Below, piece by piece: positions 1 through 8,116 of a stretch of DNA of 10,426 nt. The DNA comes from Gammaproteobacteria bacterium (GTDB lineage: Bacteria; Pseudomonadota; Gammaproteobacteria; Arenicellales; JAOTYS01): assembly GCA_029861795.1 (NCBI GenBank), contig JAOTYS010000134.1, positions 1-10,426 on the forward strand. The letters are read 5' to 3'. The first letter of the stretch is position 1. Each line of letters opens with the position of its first letter. The translations under genes were made by a program, and so were the position numbers. A model generated the notes under the pieces. It ran no database searches and was not told the origin of the DNA. It worked only from the letters and a program-made list of their open reading frames with translations.

Positions 1-18
1 GTTTCAATGATTTACTGG

Positions 19-50
19 ATGCCGGATAACGCCTCCGGCGTTTCCGGCAT
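19..50 (-). terminator. Stem-loop just after ackA, possible terminator
   Basis: ATGCCGGA (19-26) pairs with TCCGGCAT (43-50), and inside it AACGCC (28-33) pairs with GGCGTT (37-42), leaving a TCC loop and one unpaired T at 27. This gives 14 base pairs starting 13 nt beyond the ackA stop codon. In the direction of ackA transcription the stem is not followed by a clear T tract, so intrinsic termination is only possible. It may instead protect the 3' end of the mRNA. The structure is seen directly; the role is inferred. Confidence 0.45.
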
Positions 51-63
51 GACGATAGTGAGT

Positions 64-1308
64 TTATGCGACAGCAGTGGATTCAGTTAGCACGCAAAAC
101 GCGTCGCGTGCTATCAACAATTCTTCATTTGTGGGGATGACATAAGCCTTCAGTGTGGCTCCGTCAACAGTAATCTCACTCGAATTACCGGAAACCGCGC
201 TGTTCTTCGCCTCGTCCAGCAAGATCCCGAGGCACTCAAGTCCAGTACAAATACGACTGCGTATCGGCGCGGAGTTCTGACCTATACCACCGCTGAACAC
301 GACGGCCTCTGCTCCACCCATCTCAGCTAGGTACGCACCAATGTAGTGTCCAACCCGTCGACAAAACATGTCAATTGCCAATCGTGCGCGGCGATCTCCA
401 CTCTCGGCCTCTTCCTCTAACAAGTCCCGCATGTCGCCAGTGAGCCCTGAAACACCTAGCAATCCAGACTGCTTATTCAAAAGCGTGTCGACTTCAGATA
501 CGTTCATGCCTTCCTTAAGCATGAGATATTCGATTAACGAGGGATCAATATCACCACAGCGTGTGCCCATCAACAGACCCTCGAGCGGCGTGAATCCCAT
601 GGATGTATTGAATGATTTTCCGTTTTTGATGGAGCATGCGGAACAACCATTCCCAAGATGCAACGTAATAATATTCACTTCATTCGCGCTGCGGCCTTGC
701 ATCAAGCTGTATCGCAACAAGAGATAACGATGAGATGTTCCATGAAATCCGTAGCGTCGGATTTTGTGTCGCCGGTAAAGCTGATAAGGAATACCATAGA
801 GATAAGAAGTCTCCGGCATAGTCGAGTGGAATGAGGTGTCGAACACCGCCACTTGGGGTACACCTTCTCCCACCAATTCGGTGGCCGCGCGAATCCCCTT
901 TAAGTTCGCTGGATTATGCAGAGGAGCGAGTTCCATGCAATCTTCAATACCTTCAACCACATCGTCATCGATAATCACAGGCTCACGGAATCTCTCACCA
1001 CCATGGACAACACGATTACCTATTGCATGAACGTCGGACAACGAATCGATACCGTCAATCTTCGCAGCCCGGGAAATCAGCCATCGTAGGATATAGTCGA
1101 TCGCCCCGCGGTGATCGCGTATGGGCTCGGCATATCTTTCCTTCGATTGCCCGTCAACCATTAATGTGATCAATGCTTGACCACCGATTCTCTCAATCAC
1201 TCCGCTGGCGAGACAGCGTTCGGCATTGGCGTTTATGAGCTTATGATCCGTTTCGATAAGCTGAAACTTCGCAGTTGAAGATCCACAGTTGAGAACGAGC
1301 ACATTCAT
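64..1308 (-). CDS. ackA: Acetate kinase
   Basis: Transfers phosphate between acetyl phosphate and ADP to give acetate and ATP, reversibly, in the cytoplasm. It is the partner reaction of Pta, encoded just upstream. The 414-residue protein has the full ASKHA-fold motif set: NCGSSTAKF near the N-terminus, RVVHGGERF, PLHNPAN, VFDTSFH, RRYGFHGTSH, HLGNGCS, GFTPLEGLLMGTR with DIDP, FSGGIG and PTNEE near the end. Two normally conserved spots differ slightly: GTRCGD where GTRSGD is usual, and GGIGQN where GGIGEN is usual; neither obviously breaks the site. The frame is open 24 codons further upstream, but the ATG at 1308 starts exactly at the family N-terminus (MNVLVLNCGSS) and has a GGAG 8 nt upstream. 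An 85-nt gap separates it from pta, with no convincing promoter, so cotranscription is likely. Confidence 0.96.
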   Translation of the reverse strand: MNVLVLNCGSSTAKFQLIETDHKLINANAERCLASGVIERIGGQALITLMVDGQSKERYAEPIRDHRGAIDYILRWLISRAAKIDGIDSLSDVHAIGNRVVHGGERFREPVIIDDDVVEGIEDCMELAPLHNPANLKGIRAATELVGEGVPQVAVFDTSFHSTMPETSYLYGIPYQLYRRHKIRRYGFHGTSHRYLLLRYSLMQGRSANEVNIITLHLGNGCSACSIKNGKSFNTSMGFTPLEGLLMGTRCGDIDPSLIEYLMLKEGMNVSEVDTLLNKQSGLLGVSGLTGDMRDLLEEEAESGDRRARLAIDMFCRRVGHYIGAYLAEMGGAEAVVFSGGIGQNSAPIRSRICTGLECLGILLDEAKNSAVSGNSSEITVDGATLKAYVIPTNEELLIARDAFCVLTESTAVA

Positions 1309-1393
1309 GAACAATCTCCGTGGCTTGTGTGGGATCGCAGACAATAAGCTGCCCGCACTGCTTGCAGCCGGTCGCCGCATATCACGAACTGAT

Positions 1394-2380
1394 TCAAGTC
1401 TGAGCCAGGACTAAAACGGTGGTAGCCACGATGTCCTCTACGCTGGCACCGCGTGACAAATCGCTAATAGGTTTCGCGAACCCCTGTAGCACCGGACCAA
1501 TGGCTTTTGCCCCCGCCATATACTGCGTGAGCTTATACGCGATATTGGCAGCGTCCAAATCTGGGAAGATCAGCGTATTGGCGCGACCCGCCACCTGACT
1601 TTCGCCCTTCACTTTCTTCGCGGCAACCTGTTGCACCAAAGCACTGTCGGCTTGAAATTCCCCGTCGATCGCAAGCTGGGGCGCTCGCTCCTTGGCAATC
1701 GCCAGCGCTCGGACCACCTTGTCCACGCGAGCATGTTGAGCGCTTCCCTTAGTGGAAAAAGACAGCATCGCGACCCGGGGCTCTTCATCCAATAACTTCT
1801 GCGCGCTTGCCGCTGATGCCAAGGCGACGTCCGCCAGTTGTTCCGCATCGGGGTCGACGTTAACTGCGCAATCGGCGTAAACGAAGACCTTGTTCGCCTG
1901 ACCCTCAAAATCAGGCACCACCATCAAAAAAAAACTGGATGGAGTCCTGATGCCTTCGGCAAGACCCACGGCAAGTAACCCAGCCTCAATCACCTTCGAC
2001 GTGGGGTTAACCACGCCTGCGAGCATCACATCGGCATCCCCACGCTTCACCATCATGCCGGCATGGAACAAAGGTTTAGACACCAGACGACGTGCGACCT
2101 TGATATCAGTGTTTGGTCGTGCCGTTACGTATTGCTCAGCATACGCCTCAAGCTTCTCCGACGTCCTTGGATTGACGATGCTTATACCATCCAGCGTTGT
2201 GTCCGCTGCACCCGCCGTCCGCTCCAACATGTCTGGCTGTCCTAGCAACACCGGACGTGCGATGCCTTCATCCAATAGATAACGCGCCGCGCGAATAATT
2301 CGCTCGTCCTCGCCCTCAGGCAGCACTATGGTCTTCTCACGCTGCCTAGCGGCTGCAATAAATCTCTCAATGAGATCCAT
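1394..2380 (-). CDS. pta: Phosphate acetyltransferase, short single-domain form
   Basis: Converts acetyl-CoA and phosphate to acetyl phosphate and CoA, feeding acetate kinase. The 328-residue protein is only the catalytic PTA_PTB domain; it lacks the long N-terminal DRTGG/P-loop region of E. coli Pta. Visible landmarks are [17 protein letters not shown] at the N-terminus, [62 protein letters not shown] and a C-terminal [19 protein letters not shown]. The ATG at 2380 gives the normal family N-terminus, but no good Shine-Dalgarno sequence lies before it. The coding strand has a run of nine T (1926-1934) inside Ser-Phe-Phe-Leu codons, a possible slippage site. The pta-ackA order is the reverse of the E. 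coli ackA-pta order. Confidence 0.95.
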   Translation of the reverse strand: MDLIERFIAAARQREKTIVLPEGEDERIIRAARYLLDEGIARPVLLGQPDMLERTAGAADTTLDGISIVNPRTSEKLEAYAEQYVTARPNTDIKVARRLVSKPLFHAGMMVKRGDADVMLAGVVNPTSKVIEAGLLAVGLAEGIRTPSSFFLMVVPDFEGQANKVFVYADCAVNVDPDAEQLADVALASAASAQKLLDEEPRVAMLSFSTKGSAQHARVDKVVRALAIAKERAPQLAIDGEFQADSALVQQVAAKKVKGESQVAGRANTLIFPDLDAANIAYKLTQYMAGAKAIGPVLQGFAKPISDLSRGASVEDIVATTVLVLAQT

Positions 2381-2409
2381 GGAAAGTTTAATATTCGAAA
2401 AGCCGGGAG

Positions 2410-2415
2410 ATTATA
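2410..2415 (-). promoter_or_regulatory. Possible -10 box for pta-ackA
   Basis: A perfect TATAAT on the minus strand ends 29 nt before the pta start codon, in the 137-bp gap between alaX and pta. No recognisable -35 hexamer lies 16-18 nt upstream, so the call rests on one hexamer and its position. If used, the 5' leader would be only about 20 nt, in line with the missing ribosome binding site. Confidence 0.35.
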
Positions 2416-2517
2416 CAAACCCAGATCAACAACTCGGCGGCTTAGATCATGCTGGTAGCGGAAAGACGAATAGGAAGATAGCATGTAGCGCAGGGTTGGC
2501 GCCGGCTTTCGGTTCGG

Positions 2518-3228
2518 CTATTCCCCGTCAAATACTACTGCAACACGTCGATTATGTTTGCCCTTCTTCTCTATCTTAGCCACACGCACTGGACCGATCT
2601 CGCCGGTCGAAGCGATATGGGTGCCGCCGCACGGTTGAAGATCGACTTGATCGAACTCGACAAGACGCACCCGTCCCGCGCCGCGCGGTGGTTTCACTGA
2701 CATGGTGCGCACAAGATCAGGTTGCGCATCGAGCTCCTCGTCCGCAATCCAACGCATGCGCATGGAATGGTTCTCACTAATCAACCGATTCAACTCCGCC
2801 GTTACCTGATCTTTGTCCAAAGTTTCCTGCATATCGAAATCAAGTCGACCACGGCCATCAGTGATCTGGCCTCCGGTCACACCATAAGGAATCACGGCAC
2901 AGAGTAAATGCATACAACTATGCATACGCATCAAACGGTGGCGCCGATCCCAGTCGATTACCGCCGTTACCGTCTCTCCGACTTCGGGGAGCACCGCCTG
3001 CTCACCGGTGATATGGACAATGTCACCGCTATCACGGTCTTTCTGCGTATCGGCGACGAGGATTTCGCTACCATCGCTGCGCACAAGCTTACCAACGTCG
3101 CCGGGCTGACCCCCTCCCATGGGATAAAACACGGTGCGGTCGAGACAAACACCTTGCTCGCTTGTCGCGGTGACCTCCGCCTCGCACTCTCTAAGGTATC
3201 CGTCTTCGCGAAATAGTTCTTCGGTCAT
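2518..3228 (-). CDS. alaX: AlaX-type alanyl-tRNA editing protein
   Basis: Free-standing relative of the alanyl-tRNA synthetase editing domain. Family members hydrolyse mischarged Ser-tRNA(Ala), and sometimes Gly-tRNA(Ala), in trans. The 236-residue protein has the four expected zinc ligands: His103 and His107 in HSCMH, and Cys200 and His204 in CGGTH. It also has an N-terminal segment with RTVFYPMGGGQPGD, typical of the longer AlaX forms that keep part of the synthetase glycine-rich/barrel region. There is no aminoacylation domain. The frame extends to a TTG at 3240, but GAGG lies 6 nt before the ATG at 3228 and overlaps that TTG, so the ATG start is preferred. It is on the same strand as pta but 137 bp away, probably a separate unit. 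The exact AlaX subtype is not certain. Confidence 0.9.
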   Translation of the reverse strand: MTEELFREDGYLRECEAEVTATSEQGVCLDRTVFYPMGGGQPGDVGKLVRSDGSEILVADTQKDRDSGDIVHITGEQAVLPEVGETVTAVIDWDRRHRLMRMHSCMHLLCAVIPYGVTGGQITDGRGRLDFDMQETLDKDQVTAELNRLISENHSMRMRWIADEELDAQPDLVRTMSVKPPRGAGRVRLVEFDQVDLQPCGGTHIASTGEIGPVRVAKIEKKGKHNRRVAVVFDGE

Positions 3229-3272
3229 CAGCGTCCTCAATTAACATGCACTGCGATGGACATTAATCTCTT

Positions 3273-3296
3273 GTCGCGCCTAGAAGGCGCTCCTAC
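3273..3296 (-). repeat. REP-like palindrome, canonical copy
   Basis: On the minus strand this 24-nt element reads GTAGGA, stem GCGCCT, loop TCT, stem AGGCGC, then GAC. The six-base arms pair perfectly. The GTAG head followed by a hairpin is the architecture known for REP sequences mobilised by RAYT-type (IS200-like) transposases. It sits upstream of alaX and in opposite orientation to the tandem array that begins 30 nt away. Confidence 0.75.
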
Positions 3297-3326
3297 AGCA
3301 AGGGGGGGTCACAATACTCTGCCTCT

Positions 3327-3662
3327 CGTAACAGCAGCTTCTAGTTGCGACCCTAACCGTAACAGCAGCTTCTAGCTGCGACCTACCCGTAGCAGCAGCT
3401 TCTAGTTGCGACCCTAACCGTAACAGCAGCTTCTGGTTGCGACCCTAACCGTAACAGCAGCTTCTAGCTGCGACCCTAACCGTAACGGCAGCTGCTAGCT
3501 GCGACCTACCTGTAACAGCAGCTTCTGTGCTGCGCCCTGCCCGTAAGAGCAGCTTCTAGCTGCGACCTGCCCGTAAGAGCAGCTTCTAGCTGCGACCTCT
3601 ACCCGTAACAGCAGCTTCTGTGCTGCGCCCTAACCGTAAGAGCAGCTTCTAGCTGCGACCTA
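3327..3662 (+). repeat. Tandem array of about eleven 30-32 bp hairpin units
   Basis: Units begin at 3327, 3358, 3388, 3419, 3450, 3481, 3511, 3542, 3572, 3604 and 3635 (last one partial). A typical unit reads CGTAACA, stem GCAGCT, loop TCT, stem AGCTGC, GACC, then a short linker such as CTAAC or TACC. Variants keep the hairpin: unit 6 changes the loop to GCT, and units 7 and 10 have a GCAGC/GCTGC stem with a six-base loop. Units 1, 3 and 4 have one substitution in the right arm (AGTTGC or GGTTGC). Units 8, 9 and 11 share a GTAAGA head. The pattern 7-8 is echoed by 10-11, suggesting block duplication. The array ends 17 nt beyond the gabD stop codon and occupies most of the 451-bp gene-free stretch between gabD and alaX. 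I see no ORF in that stretch. Confidence 0.93.
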
Positions 3663-3679
3663 AATAACGAAATCTCGAT

Positions 3680-5137
3680 CTAAGTATCGATGCCTGCCAT
3701 GCACAGGTACTTGACCTCTACATAGTCATCGATGCCGTACTTTGAACCCTCGCGACCGATACCGGAGTATTTCACTCCACCAAAAGGCACATTCTCCGCC
3801 GAAAGAATGCCCGCATTAATAGCCACCATGCCGTATTCCAACCCCTCTGCCACGCGCCAGACTCGACCGATGTCTCGACTATAAAAATAAGATGCGAGCC
3901 CATACTCGGTGTCGTTCGCAAGACCGATCACTTCGTCTTCACTGTTGAATTTATAGAGCGGCGCCACCGGACCGAAGGTCTCCTCATAAGTAATCTTCAT
4001 TGCGGTCGTAACACCAGCCATGACGGTGGGCTCAAAAAAGGTTCCGCCCAGAGCATGGCGCTTCCCTCCGCTCAACACCTTAGCACCGTGCGCCAGCGCA
4101 TCGTCAATATGCTCCTCCACTTTCTCCACCGCCGCGCCGTCAATCAACGGACCTAAATCGGTACCGTCCTCGAATCCGTCCCCGACTTTTAGCGCCGCTG
4201 TTGCGGCGGCAAATTTCTCGGCAAACTCATCGTGCACGCTTTCCTGTACATATATACGATTAGCACAGACACAGGTCTGCCCGCTCGCCCGATACTTACT
4301 TGCGATGGCACCCGTCACTGCAGCGTCTATGTCGGCGTCATCGAACACGATAAATGGTGCGTGACCGCCAAGCTCCATGGATACTTTCTTTACGGTAGTG
4401 GCGGACTGTCGTAATAACAGCTGACCGATCTCAGTTGAACCGGTAAATGAAAGTTTGCGAACAATAGGACTGGACGTCAGCTCCTCGCCGATGGCGCTGG
4501 ATTTTCCGGTGATAACGTTCAACACGCCGGCCGGCACGCCGGCCGTGTCAGCTAGCGCTGCTAATGCGTAGGCCGATAATGGTGTTTGACTCGCGGGCTT
4601 AATCACCACGGTACAACCCGCCGCCAGCGCTGGTGACACTTTGCGCGTGATCATGGCATTGGGAAAGTTCCAAGGTGTTATGGCTGCGGCAACACCTACG
4701 GGTTGCTTGATCACCACTACCCGACGATCTGTCTGATTTGCCTGAATCGTATCCCCATAGATTCGCTTTGCTTCCTCCGCAAACCATTCCACAAAAGAGG
4801 CACCGTAAGTGACTTCACCCAACGCCTCGTTGTAAGGCTTTCCCTGTTCCGCGGTCATGATCGCCGCCAGATCTTCGCGATTGACCATAATCAAGTTGTA
4901 CCATGAGCGTAAAACCTCGGCGCGTTCCTTAGCCGTCTTCGCTCTCCATGCCGGCCACGCCGCGCTGGCGGCTTCGATAGCACGCCTGGTTTCGGTCGCA
5001 CCCATTTTCGGAACCGTGCCTAGTGTTGATCCGTCCGAAGGATTGGTAACCTCCAATACAGCACCGTCGTCTGCATCTTGCCATGCACCATCGATATAGG
5101 CTTTTTCACGAATCAATGATGGGTCTTTGAGTTTCAT
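3680..5137 (-). CDS. gabD: NAD(P)-dependent succinate-semialdehyde dehydrogenase
   Basis: Oxidises succinate semialdehyde to succinate, the last step of GABA and related polyamine or 4-hydroxybutyrate breakdown; cytoplasmic. The 485-residue aldehyde dehydrogenase aligns end to end with E. coli GabD as I recall it: PWNFPNAMITRK, LSFTGSTEIG in the cofactor domain, MELGGHAPF with the general base Glu255, SGQTCVCANR with nucleophile Cys289 and the neighbouring Cys291 typical of this subfamily, and a closing GREGSKYGIDDYVEVKYLCM. The ATG at 5137 matches the family start (MKLKD, compare MKLND in E. coli) but has only a weak AGAG upstream. An in-frame ATG at 5158, 10 nt after a GAGG, would add seven residues and cannot be excluded. 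No GABA aminotransferase is present here. It lies on the same strand as the large dehydrogenase upstream, separated by an inverted REP pair. Confidence 0.94.
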   Translation of the reverse strand: MKLKDPSLIREKAYIDGAWQDADDGAVLEVTNPSDGSTLGTVPKMGATETRRAIEAASAAWPAWRAKTAKERAEVLRSWYNLIMVNREDLAAIMTAEQGKPYNEALGEVTYGASFVEWFAEEAKRIYGDTIQANQTDRRVVVIKQPVGVAAAITPWNFPNAMITRKVSPALAAGCTVVIKPASQTPLSAYALAALADTAGVPAGVLNVITGKSSAIGEELTSSPIVRKLSFTGSTEIGQLLLRQSATTVKKVSMELGGHAPFIVFDDADIDAAVTGAIASKYRASGQTCVCANRIYVQESVHDEFAEKFAAATAALKVGDGFEDGTDLGPLIDGAAVEKVEEHIDDALAHGAKVLSGGKRHALGGTFFEPTVMAGVTTAMKITYEETFGPVAPLYKFNSEDEVIGLANDTEYGLASYFYSRDIGRVWRVAEGLEYGMVAINAGILSAENVPFGGVKYSGIGREGSKYGIDDYVEVKYLCMAGIDT

Positions 5138-5248
5138 GGTGATTGCTCTAATGTCCATAGTGCGCAAACCTCATAGTTAGTGACAATTCTCCATTACACA
5201 TTCCGAAACAACCGGTGTATTAGCTTCAAAATCTGCTCAACCAAATCG

Positions 5249-5272
5249 GTAGGAGCGCCACCCTGGCGCGAC
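5249..5272 (+). repeat. REP-like palindrome, left half of inverted pair
   Basis: Reads GTAGGA, stem GCGCCA, loop CCC, stem TGGCGC, GAC. Compared with the copy at 3273-3296 the last stem base pair changes from T-A to A-T with both arms altered, and the loop differs. It is the first of two copies facing each other with 8 nt between them, in the gap between gabD and the upstream dehydrogenase gene. Confidence 0.75.
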
Positions 5273-5280
5273 GTGTCAGT

Positions 5281-5304
5281 ATCGCAGCTAGAAGCGGCCC
5301 CTAC
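5281..5304 (-). repeat. REP-like palindrome, right half of inverted pair
   Basis: On the minus strand reads GTAGGG, GCCGCT, TCT, AGCTGC, GAT. One stem pair is mismatched and both ends carry substitutions, so this is a decayed copy. With the element at 5249-5272 it forms a head-to-head pair like the BIME doublets of enterobacteria. A GC-rich imperfect stem (around 5322-5340) follows, but I cannot assign a role to it. Confidence 0.65.
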
Positions 5305-5387
5305 GGGCATTTGGTGCCGTGGCGGCGGCGCCCACGCGCACACAAACCCATTGGTGGAGTCCCTCGCGTACGGCCGGTCCACTTTAG

Positions 5388-7835
5388 CTACATTTTTACA
5401 CGTTCATTCTTAGGATCATAGAAGGGCTTGAGCGATACAGTAGCCGGGTAGCGCTCTCCCGCGACCTCAATCTCATAGCTGCCTGCGTTGATGTAATCCG
5501 CCGTCACGCCCTCTTCATTTTCCACATAACCCAAGGCCACCGCGCTCCCCACGGTATGTCCATACATCCCCGACGTAGTCCGACCCACCAGCGTGCCGTC
5601 ACGCCAGATGGGCTCTTCGTGATACAACAGTGGCTCGCTATCATCAAGCTTGAATTGCACTAGGCGACGGTGAAGCCCTTGTTCCTGCTGGCGCAATAGC
5701 ACCTCCTGCCCGATAAACCCGGTATTCTTGTTCATCGCCACAGTAAAGCCTAGGCCGGCTTCAAGCGGGGTGTCTTCATCGGTGATATCGTGGCCCCAGT
5801 GGCGATAACCCTTCTCCATGCGCAGTGAATTGAGCGCATGATAGCCCGCATGCTTGAGCCCGAACTCCGGCCCGGCCTTCATGATGGTGTCGTACACTCC
5901 CGTGGCGAATTCCGTGGAGATATAAAGCTCCCAGCCGAGCTCCCCCACGAACGTAATACGCGACGCCCGCACCCTGGCGTAACCAAGATCGATCACCTGA
6001 GAGGTGCCAAACGGAAACGCCTCGTTTGACATATCAACTTCAGAAAGATGTGATAGTAGTGCCCGCGAAGACGGCCCCATCAAACTGACCACAGCGTATC
6101 CCGAGGTCACATCTGTCAATCCAACATGGGCATCAGACGGGATGTGCTGTTGCACCCAATGAAAGTCCCGTACCTGAGTACCCACCGCTGTGATGATCAA
6201 ATATTCATCTTCAGCAATACGAGTGACGGTTAAGTCCGCCTCAATGCCACCACGCTCGTTAAGCCATTGGGTGTAAACAATCTTTCCTACCGGCACTGCA
6301 ACGTTATTGGCGCAGACTCGGTTTAACACTTGCTCGGCATCGCTCCCCTTTAACGAAAACTTGGCGAACGAGGTCTGATCGAACAACCCGACAGCCTCGC
6401 GCACCGCCATGTGCTCTTCAGCAGAATGTTCAAACCAATTCTGTCGCCCATATGAGTATTTATAAACGGGCTCCACACCTTTTGGCGCAAACCAGTTAGC
6501 CCGCTCCCAACCACCCATTTCACCGAAGCAAGCACCTGCCGCGGCCAGTCGATCATGCAACGGAGAGCAACGTACTCCCCGGGAAGTCGCAGGCTGACGA
6601 AACGGCCAATGCATCTCGTACAACAATCCCAAGGCCTCGACTGTTCGGTCCCGTAGGTAACTTTGATTCCCCTGGAAAGGAAGTACCCGCCGGATATCTA
6701 CATCCCACAAATCCATTGGCGGCCTACCGTTCACAATCCATTCCGACAACACTTTGCCCACACCACCCGAAGACTGAATGCCGATTGAGTTAAACCCGGC
6801 GCAGACAAAGAAATTTTTCAGCCCAGGGGCCTCGCCCAACAGGTAGCGATCATCCGGTGTGAAGCTTTCCGGGCCATTGAAGAACACCTGAATCCCCGTT
6901 TTCTCCAATACAGGGACCCGGTGCATTGCATTTTGTAGGTAGGGTTCAATGTGTTCCAGATCTTCGGGCAGCGTCTCAAACGCGTGATCTTCAGGAATCC
7001 CATCCATGCCCCACGGTTTTGCCACTGGTTCGAACATCCCGACCAGCAGTTTGCCTGCGTCTTCCTTGTAGTAATTGCACGCGCCAGGATCCCGCAGCAC
7101 CGGCAGCTTGGAGCTCAATCCTTCGATGGGCTCAGTAACAACATAAAAGTGTTCAGCGGCGTGCAACGGAACGGTCACATCGCACATCTGGCCGATCTCC
7201 CGCGCCCACATACCACCGCAATTAACCACGTACTCTGCACTGATATCGCCTCTGTCAGTGGCCACTCCGGTAACACGGCTATTGCTGCGATGGATTGCAG
7301 TCACCTTGGTGTTCTCAAAAACTGACGCCCCCCCCATCTTCGCACCTTTGGCCAGTGCCTGAGTGGTGTCCGTCGGATTTGTCTGCCCATCATTGGGCAG
7401 GAACACGGCACCGACAAGGTCATCGATGTTCAGCATCGGCCAAAGCTCTTGTGCGTCCGCCGGTGTGATCACCTCAACCTCGAGACCAAAACAACTCGCC
7501 ATGGACGCGCCGCGCTTGAGCTCCTCGAAACGCTCATGGTCCGCAGCCAAGGCCAATGATCCGTTTTGCTTGAATCCGGTGGCCTGTCCAGTCTCCTGCT
7601 CCAATGTCTGAAAAAGACCGGTGGTGTACTGCGCCAGACGAGTAAGGTTATGGGTCGCGCGAAGTTGACCCACCAAACCCGCTGCGTGCCATGTTGTACC
7701 GCAGGTTAGTGTCTTACGCTCCAGCAACACGACGTCATTCCAGCCCAACTTCGTCAAGTGATAGGCCACGCTGCAACCGACGATACCGCCACCAATTACT
7801 ACTACTTGTGCATGCTTTGGAATTTGATCCGGCAT
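5388..7835 (-). CDS. Sarcosine dehydrogenase-like FAD/folate demethylase
   Basis: The 815-residue protein combines an N-terminal FAD-binding oxidoreductase (GGGIVG at 15-20; TWHAAGL with His50, where this family binds FAD covalently), a central FAO_M-type domain, and a C-terminal aminomethyltransferase (GcvT-like) half from about residue 480 with FVGELGWELY and EKGYRHWGHD. Such enzymes oxidise the N-methyl group of sarcosine or dimethylglycine and pass it to tetrahydrofolate. VPVLEKTGI, NGPESFTPDD, SNEAFPF, GYRHW with PLEAGL, and the DPKNERVK ending match mammalian sarcosine dehydrogenase better than dimethylglycine dehydrogenase. Bacterial paralogues vary in substrate, so the substrate is left open. 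The ATG at 7835 has AGGG 7 nt upstream. No glycine-cleavage, heterotetrameric sarcosine oxidase or betaine genes are adjacent. Confidence 0.88.
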   Translation of the reverse strand: MPDQIPKHAQVVVIGGGIVGCSVAYHLTKLGWNDVVLLERKTLTCGTTWHAAGLVGQLRATHNLTRLAQYTTGLFQTLEQETGQATGFKQNGSLALAADHERFEELKRGASMASCFGLEVEVITPADAQELWPMLNIDDLVGAVFLPNDGQTNPTDTTQALAKGAKMGGASVFENTKVTAIHRSNSRVTGVATDRGDISAEYVVNCGGMWAREIGQMCDVTVPLHAAEHFYVVTEPIEGLSSKLPVLRDPGACNYYKEDAGKLLVGMFEPVAKPWGMDGIPEDHAFETLPEDLEHIEPYLQNAMHRVPVLEKTGIQVFFNGPESFTPDDRYLLGEAPGLKNFFVCAGFNSIGIQSSGGVGKVLSEWIVNGRPPMDLWDVDIRRVLPFQGNQSYLRDRTVEALGLLYEMHWPFRQPATSRGVRCSPLHDRLAAAGACFGEMGGWERANWFAPKGVEPVYKYSYGRQNWFEHSAEEHMAVREAVGLFDQTSFAKFSLKGSDAEQVLNRVCANNVAVPVGKIVYTQWLNERGGIEADLTVTRIAEDEYLIITAVGTQVRDFHWVQQHIPSDAHVGLTDVTSGYAVVSLMGPSSRALLSHLSEVDMSNEAFPFGTSQVIDLGYARVRASRITFVGELGWELYISTEFATGVYDTIMKAGPEFGLKHAGYHALNSLRMEKGYRHWGHDITDEDTPLEAGLGFTVAMNKNTGFIGQEVLLRQQEQGLHRRLVQFKLDDSEPLLYHEEPIWRDGTLVGRTTSGMYGHTVGSAVALGYVENEEGVTADYINAGSYEIEVAGERYPATVSLKPFYDPKNERVKM

Positions 7836-7895
7836 AAGAAATCCCTAACTCATTGCAGTGCCAAACCGGCAGAATACCATGACAGATGGCCGAAA

Positions 7896-7924
7896 ATTAT
7901 CTAGTCAGTCGGGGGCTACGCCAA
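7896..7924 (-). promoter_or_regulatory. Candidate sigma-70 promoter of the sarcosine dehydrogenase-like gene
   Basis: On the minus strand TTGGCG (7919-7924) and GATAAT (7896-7901) are separated by 17 nt, matching the sigma-70 consensus at four and five of six positions. Transcription would begin near 7889, giving a leader of roughly 54 nt before the ATG at 7835. Within that leader region TGCC and GGCA (7859-7871) form a small inverted repeat that might be an operator, but it is too short to call. Confidence 0.45.
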
Positions 7925-8088
7925 GATAGCCATGTGCTACCAGGGTGCCCCGGGCTCATCATAATACTGGAGATATTCGAGTTACAATGAGTTGTCCGGG
8001 TAGAGCCAATTGGTAGTTCAGCCGTGGTCCAAACCGAACCTCCAACCGTTTAGCCAAATGTAACAGCAGACCCCCAGCAAGAATCGGA

Positions 8089-8116
8089 TTGTCGTGGGGG
8101 CGCGCATCATTATTAT
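8089..8116 (+). promoter_or_regulatory. Candidate promoter of the AraC-alkyltransferase gene
   Basis: TTGTCG (8089-8094) and TATTAT (8111-8116) are 16 nt apart, matching the consensus at four and five positions. The start point would be near 8123, giving a leader of about 27 nt that still contains the GGAG ribosome binding site (8136-8139). The rest of the gap between the divergent genes, about 7925-8088, holds no ORF and no other convincing promoter. CATAAT at 7960 and TACAAT at 7983 lack partners at -35. Confidence 0.4.

Noticed and set aside
1309..1380. N-terminal extension of acetate kinase
   Set aside because: The family N-terminus MNVLVLNCGSS begins exactly at 1308 with GGAG upstream; the extra residues look non-homologous.
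3327..3662. CRISPR array
   Set aside because: Units abut directly with only 4-8 nt linkers that are themselves repeated. There are no unique spacers, no leader and no cas genes.
5322..5340. Intrinsic terminator for the sarcosine dehydrogenase-like gene
   Set aside because: GC-rich complementarity is present, but only about five pairs form cleanly and no T tract follows in the direction of transcription.
5180..5413. Small ORFs on both strands between gabD and the dehydrogenase gene
   Set aside because: They cross the inverted palindrome pair, lack ribosome binding sites and have no recognisable protein features.
7836..8088. Ada-box-like operator or riboswitch in the divergent region
   Set aside because: I found no convincing paired A/B boxes and no conserved riboswitch core; scattered AT hexamers lack -35 partners.
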